From contig OY992539.1 in assembly GCA_963921195.1 (NCBI GenBank), forward strand, positions 97,348,964-97,412,963: 64,000 bases of DNA. The letters run 5' to 3'. Below, one piece after another: positions 56,056 through 64,000 of the stretch. Position 1 is the first letter of the stretch; the number at the start of each line of letters is the position of its first letter. This stretch comes from Pegoplata infirma (lineage: Eukaryota; Arthropoda; Insecta; Diptera; Anthomyiidae). The notes under the pieces are model-generated. The model was not told the origin of the DNA and ran no database searches. It was given only the letters and a program-made list of their open reading frames with translations. A program made the position numbers and the translations under genes.

Positions 56056-56302
56056 CACACAGAAAACAAATTTGCTAATTTCCAACTGACATTCAGTTGT
56101 TGAAACAAAAAATCGGTGGATGCATTTGAAATAAGGTTGAAATAACTAAATATCGGTAGTTACAACAAACTTTTGTTATTACAACTGTCTGTTAATTGAA
56201 CCAACTATAAAATTCGTAAGCCACATCAAAATATAGTGGCAATAACCGAATTTTGAGTTAATGCAACTGAAAAATTCAGTTGGAAATTTATTTTTCTCTG
56301 TG
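56056..56302. mobile_element. TA-flanked MITE (247 bp)
   Basis: Left TA|CACACAGAAAAC and right 'tttttCTCTGTG|TA', with subterminal 'aatttccaactga' and 'tcagttggaaatt' inverted copies. The undisturbed opposite arm of the palindrome (53895-53910) shows the empty site with a single TA. Tc1/mariner-type. Confidence 0.8.
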
Positions 56303-56600
56303 TAGTTTAGTAGTTAGTCAAAGTTGCACAGATGTTGCATTTTTTTGACTTTTTTAAAAACGCAAATCGTGAATAAAATAGCGAGTTTTTTAAATATTTT
56401 CGATCTGATGGATGAAATTTGAAATTGGCTCCATAGAGTATCTGTATGAAAAATATAAAAATATAATATAAAAATATAATAAATATAATATAAAAATCGG
56501 AAGACTCTCGGTCAGATTCTTTAAAATGACTAATGGAATGGACGATATATTTTTATGTGCTTTAATCTGATTGCATATAATTATGTCTGAAATTTCCAGA

Positions 56601-58331
56601 ATCGATATCTAATTATATCTCGAATTTGGTCAACATCCCGTGTAAGAATGATCTGATATAATCATATATGCTAATATATAATTATTTATATTTATATATG
56701 GTTATGCATGAACTTTGATATGGATTGTATTTTTCCTTATTTTTTAATATAATAACATACATATTCATATCTATTTATATACCGATCTATATGAAATTAG
56801 ATATGACATATAAGGTCGGAAATTTTTAGATAAAATGATATATGATATTATTTTTTCAAAATTTTCAAAGTCCTAGACAATTAAAAGTCAAAGTCCTTGA
56901 CAATTAAAAAATTACAAATTTTTAATAATTTGCCAAGTCCCGAAAAAATTCCGAAGAATGCAATAAAAACTCTTCTTATTGATAACACCGCTCTACAAAT
57001 CTGAGGTTTGTCGCTGCGTTTTGAATGAAACCAAAAAAAGTTTATAGGTTTTGGTTTCCCGATTCCAAAACGGTCACTCAAAATTTTCTATCACGTCACA
57101 ATTTTGAGAAAATCGCGGTTAAAGTGTCAAAAAAGGCCCATTTTGGCCATTTTTGAGCGCCTATAAATAAGACCCTGACATGGGAATGACTTGATATCAA
57201 GCTCATTCGAAAGTGCGTAATTTTCTCTTTAAGACAAAATCAAATTTTCTTGGATTTTAATTTTTTATAATGGTAAAAAAATCAATAGCCACAAGTGCTT
57301 TAAATCTAATATTTACGTGTGTATTTGTATGGAAATTTGTTATAAAACACTGTGTAAATAAACTAAACATTTAAGAAATTGAAGGTTTTTTGTTAATGAT
57401 TTTTTTACCATTTTCGAAAATTAAATTCCAAGAACATTTTATCTTGTCTTATAGAGAAAATTACATACTTTTGAATGAGATTGATACCAAGTCAATCGCC
57501 TGTCAGGATCTTATATTATAAGCTTTCAAACGGGTCCAAAATGGCCTTTTTCGGCACTTTAACCGCGAATAACTTAAAATCCTGACGTGATAGACCTATT
57601 TGGGTCGCAGATTTGGAATCAGCGCAAGAAACACTACTTAAATCACTTATCAGAATCCAATACGCATTTTCATGTTGAGCTGTGTAATGTATCCAATCTG
57701 ATAAAATAATTTCTAATTTCTCGTTTAAAATTGCAAAAATTACCTGATTTCATCTAATTTTATGAAAATGTATCTAATTTTAACAGATGAGATATGATTT
57801 AATACAATTAGATAGACCCATTTTTGGGATCAAACTTAATCAAACTTGATATTATTTTATCAAAAATAATAGAATTTGATAAAATCGTATAATATTCAAT
57901 CCGCCAATTTTCGGATCAAAATTAATATGGACTTACATAAAAACATATCTATTCATATATAATTAAATATTGCATCATATAACATTTTTTTTACTCGGGA
58001 TTAGCACAAAATTGACATTTAACTATATATGATCAGATATAATTACATACATTCAGATGCAATCAAATATTATCAGATCAAATTAGATTTGATAAGATCT
58101 AATTCATTTTTACTTGGGCCGATGTAACAAATGGTAAATAAATAAAAATCTCTCTCTTTTTGGAACGCTTCCTACTAGACAAAAATGATCTCGATTCTTA
58201 AAAATCGTTCAAATAATGTTGTCAATTGATAAACGTTACCTTGCGATCATTATAAGCAATTGCTCTTTAAAAATAGTGTTGGCCTTAGCTGAGTTTTTTT
58301 TTTTTCAAAATCATTTTAAAATTTTTCACTA
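56601..58331. other. AT-rich stretch with a hairpin block
   Basis: 'tgatataatcatatatg'-type degenerate repeats at 56.6-56.8 and 57.7-58.1 kb. Between them a hairpin at about 57058-57625 ('cgcggttaaagtg' mirrored by 'actttaaccgcga', 'gagaaaattacata' by 'gtaattttctctt'). No gene. Confidence 0.5.
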
Positions 58332-58764
58332 ACAGAAAAAAATATTGGGAGAAAAACTTTGTGTAATCACATGGTTAAATTTCTAAAAAAAAGTTTGAGT
58401 AATATTTTAATTGACGCAATTAAAAATTTACTCAAAAGCTTTTAAAAAAATTTATGTACATAAATAATTTAATAAAAATTTAATAGTTTTCTTATTTTTT
58501 TATTCTCTTAGTTTTTTGAATTCTCATTTAGTTTATAGTTTTTTGTGTATGTATATAATAGTTTGAAATCTTCTTTATGAAATTTTTCTATGTCTTAAAG
58601 ACATAAATATATTTGGTAAAATTAAAAAAAAAAAAGTTTTTTTATGAAAAAAAAATAAAATGTGAAGCTTTTGTAAACTTTTTAAAAAAATAAATTGATA
58701 AATATTGGGTACTTTTACATTTTTATTCAAAATTTTTACTTGACGCAATTAAAAATTTAATTAA

Positions 58765-59646
58765 AAACAAGTAGAAAAGTTAAATTCGACTTGGCCGAAT
58801 CTATGAATACCCTCCACAATGCCCATTTTAAGTGATAATAAATTTTTTAACGTGAAAAAAATAACAGTTTTGATTAGAAATATTTTATTTTGTTTAAAAA
58901 AATTTTTTTTTAGTAATTTTTGAAAAAAAAAAAAAAAATACTAATTTTTTTTTGAGTGTAACAATATTTTTGAGTGTAAAATTTTTTTCAAGTGTATTTT
59001 TTTTTTGTTTTGGTATAAAAATATTTTTGAGTGACAAAAATAAGTTGTAAAATATTTTTGTGACTTACCAATGTTTTTAAAACAGGTTTAACGGGTTTTC
59101 AACACGTGAATTTTAGGTGAAGCTAATCTGAAATTCACGGTTTTGCTAATAACTTTTGAACCACTGGACCGATTTGGCTGAAATTCAATACGAACGAGGG
59201 TGGAGGAATGCAAAATATATATGCCAAGCTTCAGCATCCTCAGAATTGCTTTTCGAAAGTTATAGTGCTTTTTATCTCAAAAATTCACGAAAACCCCTTG
59301 CCGAAATTCAGTATTTTGCTCATAACTTTTGAACCACTCGACCGATTTTGCTGGATTGCAATACCAACCTGACCAGGTAAATTCCCAACATATATGCCAA
59401 ACTTCAGGAGCCTCCGTAAAGTCTTTCAAAAGTTAGCGTGTTTTCAACAGACAGACAGACAGACAGACGGACAGACGGACGGACGGACGGACGGACGGAC
59501 GGACGGACATCGCTAGATCGTCTTAAAATCGATCGAGGATCATGAATATATATACTTTATGGGGTCCTAGACCAATATTTCGATTTGTTACAAACGGAAT
59601 GACAAACTTATATATACCCTCTATCACTAGAGTGGAGGGTATAAAA
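58765..59646 (+). mobile_element. Uninterrupted mini-me-like element (reference copy)
   Basis: Starts 'aaacaagtagaaaagttaaa' and ends 'ctctatcactagagtgg' plus 'agggtataaaaa'. In between are an inverted 'taccctccac' near the left end, two paragraphs on 'cataacttttgaaccact', (CAGA)n/(CGGA)n at 59448-59508, and the core 'atcgatcgaggatcatgaat'. It shows the full layout against which the broken copies were recognised. Confidence 0.75.
59448..59508. repeat. (ACAG)n-(ACGG)n microsatellite
   Basis: About 15 tetranucleotide units of the GTCY family inside the mini-me, the longest such tract in the window. Confidence 0.95.
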
Positions 59647-59819
59647 AACCATAAGGTAAAGTTTTTATTATGTCATTTAAAAGTTTACTCAAATTTTTTA
59701 GCATACATTTAATCAATTTTTATAAAAAATTTACTCAATACTAATACTGGTGAAAATTGAGTAATTTTTTACTCAATAGTATTAAAAATTTACTGAAAAT
59801 TTGGCTTTTTTAATTTCTG

Positions 59820-61065
59820 TGTACTTGAATTTTAAAGTGGTTAAATTTGAAGTTAGCCAAAAATCAATAAACGTTTGCATTATTTAACACCAATACTTTT
59901 AAAAAAATTTCTATTAATTCGTTTTTTATAGATACACATTATCTCTACACATGAATGCTTCTTAATTTTCTTAAACAATTTATTAAGTCTACTTCAACAC
60001 ATATGCAGATTTATTAGGGATAAAATTATTTATAAAGAGCTTGTATATAAGGACTTTGTAAGGTTTAAAAATGTCTTATTAAGCTAAATTACGTCAGGAA
60101 TTTAAACTCTGCCATGTCATCTCAAATTTTTTTGGTTTATAAAATTTAACGCCATTCCAGTTTTTTTATGTGCTGGTGAGTACATATATATAATAATGCA
60201 AAAAATTCTCCTGTACATAAGTGCCCCTTAGAACTTGTAAATTTAAAAATGTTTAGGCATGACTCTGATATTTTTATTTTTTCCCTTCGAAAAAAAACCA
60301 TAGCAAATTAAAGTTACGTGTTGTTTTTTTGACCAAAATACCATGAAAATTACTTATTTACGTGTTAATGCGGAATTCCTGCTTAGTAAAACAAACCCTT
60401 GTATATATGTATGTATAAACATCGAAACATACACACAGACTGCATACATACATACAACATGAACACTAGGAGAGGCCATTTTAATAACAAACACAAGCGA
60501 ACATGTATGTATATTAGGGCGGCATTTTTTTAACCTTTTGATAATCCTGATTCCTTTAAAAAGGACTTCAAAATTTTAGACGATTAAATTTTATAAAAAT
60601 TTGTACTTTTAATATTTGTACCTGTCCTAGGATGCCACTAGTGATAGCAAATGAAAGAAGAGAATCTCGCCTAATTTTCCTTTTTTATTATTTTTACATA
60701 TTAGGAAAAATTGGGTTAGTTACATCCTTTTAAAACTTAATCCTTAAATATCATTCAAAATTTTCAACAAAACATTTTGATAAAGTTTTCAAACGACTTT
60801 ATTCACAACCTTTTATCCTGATAAAATAAAAAGAAATTGGAAAAATTACGGCTCTTTCATTTGCCATCACCAGTGGCATCCTAGAACAAGTACGAATATT
60901 TCAGAAATATTTTACAAAATGTATCCTTTAAAACTTTGAAATCCTTTTAAAAGGAAACAGGATCACGAAATAAAAAAACTGTAAATAGAGTTTTATTGCA
61001 TTTGATCTATACTTTCAGACGCATATCATCGGGTTCATGTTTAACATTTGCTGTGATATTCTTTA
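59820..61065. other. AT-rich stretch with a ~450-bp hairpin
   Basis: At 60520-60975 'cctaggatgccactagtgat' is mirrored by 'atcaccagtggcatcctaga', and 'tcctttaaaaagga' by 'ccttttaaaagga'. Short 'gtatgta' repeats lie at 60400-60450. No gene. Confidence 0.55.
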
Positions 61066-61268
61066 AGGGTACTTTCCACTATTACACTTTTCCATTATAC
61101 ACATCAAAATTTACCAACTTCCTAAAGATTTTTGGATTCTTTTTTGATTGAAACCTAGTCGTATCTAATAAGTGAACAATTTCTTGCCAAATTTTTTAAA
61201 AAAATATTTCGCTTACATGGTGAAATTACGCTTGTATAATGGAAATGTGTGATAGTGAAAAGTACCCT
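61066..61268. mobile_element. PIF/Harbinger-like MITE (203 bp)
   Basis: The ends AGGGTACTTTCCACTAT and (reverse-complemented) AGGGTACTTTTCACTAT are flanked by TTA (61063-61065 and 61269-61271). The arms continue for ~38 bp. Confidence 0.75.
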
Positions 61269-62259
61269 TTAGGTGTATTTATATCATCACACCGAGTCTT
61301 TAGATTTTAAGAAAGTAAAATATTACCAAAGTCTTAATACTTCCAAAAAATCATTAACAAAATCAAACAGACATTTTGAAAAACAGCAATTTTTTGAGAA
61401 GCTCTTCATTTTACAAAAAATATGTGCTTTGGCAGTAATTTATTTTTTGTACCGCTTGCAATTTCTGCATGGGAAGTCTTAATACTCATTGGAATGAAGT
61501 AAAGATAGCTTTACCATTATTTTTCGGAAAATGGGTGCCAAATTAAAACATGGAACGATTTTATTTATCTTTTGTTAGATCTTTATTTAGTGTAGAAATC
61601 ACCAAATTTTTCTTACGAAAAAGAGGAATGAACATTTTTCTACAGGGACAATTTGAGAATTTTTCTTGTTTTATAGGAAAATCACAGAAGTAGGGGGGAA
61701 AGAGAAAAAGGAAAAAAAAATTTTTTTCTAAGAAAATCTTAAATTTTTCTATAGAGGAAAAGTCTTGGTATCTTTGAATTTTTCTTCAGGAAAACTCTGA
61801 CAAGGGAAGTTTTCCAACCGTTATAAACAGATTTGCCTGCAACTCAAAACATATATCACAAAATCTTTCTTAAATTTCAACTCAGTGAAACCTAAATAAA
61901 TGTTTAAAAAAACCGTCAGTTTTTGGAATTTAGAAAAACTGTAAATGCAGTTGTGTAAACAAGACCTTGAACCATCACTGAGCAATGTTTAAGGATTACC
62001 CCACTTTGTCCGTAAAAGTTACAGAGGGTTAAGGTTGAAAAATCGATAAAAATAGATGCTTCATCGCTTGGTAAGAAGTTATAAGACGGTTAAGTTTTGA
62101 AACCAAAAATTAAGAGTTTTTAAATTTTCGAGGTTTTTTGTTCAGAGATTTCGGCCCCCTCTATAAAATGAAAAAAGTTGAACTAGAGTTGGTAGTTGTT
62201 GTAATTCTTAACATTTTGGAATTAATCCCGTTAATGTGCCACGAATAGTTAAGGAGCTC
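61269..62259. other. AT-rich non-coding stretch
   Basis: A CCCAG-family remnant ends near 61474 ('gcaatttctgcatggga'). No gene otherwise. Confidence 0.45.
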
Positions 62260-62291
62260 AGTCGTCGACTAACACTTGTTCAAAGCAGACG
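62258..62291 (+). promoter_or_regulatory. Candidate Inr + DPE internal promoter
   Basis: The initiator TCAGTC (A+1 at 62260) is followed by AGACG at exactly +28 to +32 (62287-62291), matching the insect DPE consensus RGWYV. Downstream promoters of this type let I and Jockey-type elements carry their promoter within the transcript. It marks the likely 5' end of the element. Confidence 0.55.
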
Positions 62292-62432
62292 TTTTATTTA
62301 TTTTTACGCGTATAGAGTTTTTACATCGGCTTAAAATACCATATTCGTAATCCAACGTGTACTCTCTTTTACTTCTCAGTAAAAAATAAAACAAAAACAA
62401 TATAAACTTTTAATTAAAAAAAAAAAAAAAAA

Positions 62433-63641
62433 ATGCCCCCTGGGCCCCCCAACCTTGGGGACAATAGATTTGCTGCTTTAGCAAATTCTACTAGTCCCAA
62501 ACGGAAAAAAATTAAAACTAAAGATACGACACCATTTCCACTACTTCCTAAAGTTCAACCTCCGAATCCAAAATATGTAGTTATGGAGTCTACAAATCCA
62601 CAAAAACCTCTATCCAGCTATTCTTGCTTTGCAGTACATCGAGCTATTCAACTTATCAGTAAAGATATCACTTCAATATCACAACTACGTGATGGTAATT
62701 TACTTTTACTAGTTAATAACAAACAAGCTGCCGATAAATTTTTAAATTCAGTGGAACTAGTTGGTATTTGCAACATTAAATGCAAACTCCATACAAATTT
62801 AAATTCCATCAAAGGTACTATTTACGCACCCTACCTAAATGATATTTCTGATACAGAAATAGTAAAAGAACTAGCTGATCAAGGCGTAATCGAGATTTAC
62901 AAGTTCCAAAGAGTCGAAGATGGTAAACAGAAAAATACAGGAGTCCTGCTTCTTACTTTTGATCTGTATCACTTACCAGACAAAATAAAAATATCATGGA
63001 ATTCCGTCACAGTTCGTCAGTATTACCCAAATCCTATGCGATGCAAAGGCTGCCAATTACTTGGTCACACTAAGAAAAACTGCACAAACTCACCAATTTG
63101 TGAAAACTGCAACCTTCCGCCACATGATAATACAGCTTGCACACGCCAGCAATGCGCAAATTGTCTTGAGAATCACCCCTCCTCTTCAAGCAAATGCACC
63201 AAATTTGTTCAACAAAAAGAATTATTAAAAATAAAAATTAAAAACAAATGCTCTTTTAATGAAGCAAAACGTATCCAAAGAAATAGTATACCTACAATTC
63301 CTCTGAATACAACATTCTCCTCCGTTACATCAGCAAACACAATAAATAAACAACAAACCACACTAAATCAAAAACACATAAAAGAAACCAATGAAAAAGA
63401 ATCAAACAACAACCAAACTCCCCTCAACACACTTCCTTCAACAAAACCAACAACATCCAACACTCTCCCAAATTCAAACGACAACTCCACTAAACAATCA
63501 ACAACAAAAACTACAAACCAAAATTCTAACAACAACCTTTACGCAAAAGTCCAAAAAATAATTGGCACTCCAACAATTTTAACTAAAATACAATCAGACA
63601 ACATGGATTGCGAAGTGATCGTTACTAGTGAAGAAGAATAA
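62433..63641 (+). CDS. ORF1 protein of the second I-clade element (CCHC zinc knuckles)
   Basis: A 402-residue Gag-like RNA-binding protein with an unbroken frame. After a Pro-rich N terminus and an ~110-residue RRM-like region comes MRCKGCQLLGHTKKNC (CX2CX4HX4C, ~204-217). CENCNLPPHDNTAC and CANCLENHPSSSSKC follow, giving three Cys/His knuckles. The C-terminal third is Asn/Thr/Ser/Gln-rich and low complexity. The ATG lies at the end of an ~18-A run. ORF2 starts 65 nt after the stop. The architecture is the same as the 6.6-kb ORF1. Confidence 0.92.
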   Translation: MPPGPPNLGDNRFAALANSTSPKRKKIKTKDTTPFPLLPKVQPPNPKYVVMESTNPQKPLSSYSCFAVHRAIQLISKDITSISQLRDGNLLLLVNNKQAADKFLNSVELVGICNIKCKLHTNLNSIKGTIYAPYLNDISDTEIVKELADQGVIEIYKFQRVEDGKQKNTGVLLLTFDLYHLPDKIKISWNSVTVRQYYPNPMRCKGCQLLGHTKKNCTNSPICENCNLPPHDNTACTRQQCANCLENHPSSSSKCTKFVQQKELLKIKIKNKCSFNEAKRIQRNSIPTIPLNTTFSSVTSANTINKQQTTLNQKHIKETNEKESNNNQTPLNTLPSTKPTTSNTLPNSNDNSTKQSTTKTTNQNSNNNLYAKVQKIIGTPTILTKIQSDNMDCEVIVTSEEE

Positions 63642-63706
63642 AAAAAATAAAAATAACAACAAAAAAACACAAACTTACTCTTTTTAAAATATTATTAACT
63701 TTTACT

Positions 63707-64000
63707 ATGATAAGGTTAATACAATGGAACATGAATGGCTACAACAATAACTATAATGAACTCTCTCTTCTTATTAATGACATTTATCCAGACGTAATAG
63801 CTCTACAAGAAACCCACATTCCCTACAACAAATATAATATAATAACACACAAATTATACGAGGGGTACTTCTATAATTTACCAAACAATTCTTATGCAAA
63901 ACAAGGTATTGGATTTCTTGTAAAAAAACAAATCCCACATAAAACAATCTATCGCAACAATAACATTGCATCAATTGAGTTGGTGATAAACTTAAGTTTA
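63707..64000 (+). CDS. ORF2 N terminus of the second I-clade element (endonuclease), cut by window end
   Basis: 98 codons are open to the window edge: MIRLIQWNMNGYNNN, then IALQETHIPYN and KQGIGFLVKK, the first two APE-endonuclease motifs. It aligns with the start of the 7866 ORF2 (LQWNLKGYLNNYNELTLLI against IQWNMNGYNNNYNELSLLI). Reverse transcriptase and RNase H would lie beyond the window. Confidence 0.88.
   Translation, partial: MIRLIQWNMNGYNNNYNELSLLINDIYPDVIALQETHIPYNKYNIITHKLYEGYFYNLPNNSYAKQGIGFLVKKQIPHKTIYRNNNIASIELVINLSL

Larger units (their letters stand above)
53600..56600. mobile_element. ~3-kb palindromic (foldback) element with insertions
   Basis: Left-arm phrases ('atatcgtccattcca', 'cgattttcgtttttaaaa', 'atagcgcatacgaatgg', 'tgcaaatgcagtttt', 'ttagcatatttggaaaat') reappear inverted on the right, with the centre near 55.4 kb. 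The left arm is split at ~54042-54905 by SINE-related DNA, and the right arm by a TA-flanked MITE (56056-56302). No ORF of interest. Confidence 0.75.
58332..59819. mobile_element. ACAGAAA-ended MITE containing a mini-me
   Basis: Left 'ctaACAGAAAAAAAT' and right 'aatTTTCTGTGTA'-type ends (reverse-complement ACAGAAATTAAAA) enclose repeated 'aatttactcaa' phrases in both orientations. A TA duplication is possible but unclear. The mini-me at 58765-59646 sits in the middle. Confidence 0.45.
62260..64000 (+). mobile_element. Second I-clade non-LTR retrotransposon, 5' part
   Basis: 5' UTR, complete ORF1 and the first 98 codons of ORF2. The element continues beyond the window. It is related to but clearly distinct from the 5.9-kb copy in both proteins. 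Confidence 0.88.

Overview
This window looks like intergenic or heterochromatic DNA of a dipteran insect, most likely a higher (calyptrate-type) fly. The evidence is very high AT content, no bacterial-style gene order, intact I-clade and degenerate CR1/Jockey-type non-LTR retrotransposons, and many copies of a dispersed repeat combining a (GTCY)n microsatellite, a TA-rich core and the ends 'ataccctccac'/'gtggagggtataaaa'. That structure matches the dipteran mini-me (Helitron-related DINE/INE-1) repeats. The species cannot be fixed from the sequence. The only candidate host coding sequence is one short first exon on the minus strand near 23.3 kb.

Layout: 1-2640 is a degenerate ~145-bp tandem repeat holding an expanded 16-bp array. 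2.6-3.2 kb is a GATGAAAA-rich tract. 4.6-14.9 kb is one mini-me copy split by a hAT-like element (5494-14837, 8-bp target duplication). That element in turn carries a complete I-clade retrotransposon (5940-11731, 13-bp target duplication, both ORFs open) whose 5' UTR holds a hAT MITE. 14.9-16.8 kb is a long hairpin element. 17.56-19.56 kb is a 442-bp tandem satellite of about 4.5 apparently identical copies. 20.0-21.9 kb is a palindromic element with an 8-bp duplication and an inner insertion. 23.75-27.25 kb is a Foldback/Mutator-like transposon with ~970-bp terminal repeats and one broken cargo gene. 27.7-32.1 kb is a broken CR1/Jockey-like element with a PHD finger in ORF1. 32.7-38.3 kb holds piggyBac-like and TA-flanked MITEs, a tRNA-like sequence and nested mini-me copies. 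41.6-43.1, 43.8-44.7, 45.0-45.5 and 46.3-52.5 kb are nested MITEs, hairpins and mini-me copies. 52.5-56.6 kb holds tRNA-derived SINE-like elements and a ~3-kb palindrome. 58.3-59.8 kb is a MITE containing a full mini-me. 62.26-64.0 kb is the 5' half of a second I-clade element, cut by the window end.

The most interesting signal is a family of hammerhead-ribozyme-like motifs: CUGANGA, a hairpin with an AACUGG-type loop, then GAAAC, all enclosed by a GACAU/AUGUC-type stem. It occurs in dispersed elements at 12.0, 52.6 and 54.7 kb, and five times in the 442-bp satellite. At 52.6 and 54.7 kb it lies 84-87 nt downstream of a Pol III B box, so it appears to be the body of a tRNA-derived SINE, and the satellite seems to be a tandemly amplified derivative. 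The hairpin arms change in a compensatory way between copies, which argues for a selected RNA fold. A canonical cleavage triplet is not clearly present, so catalysis is unproven.
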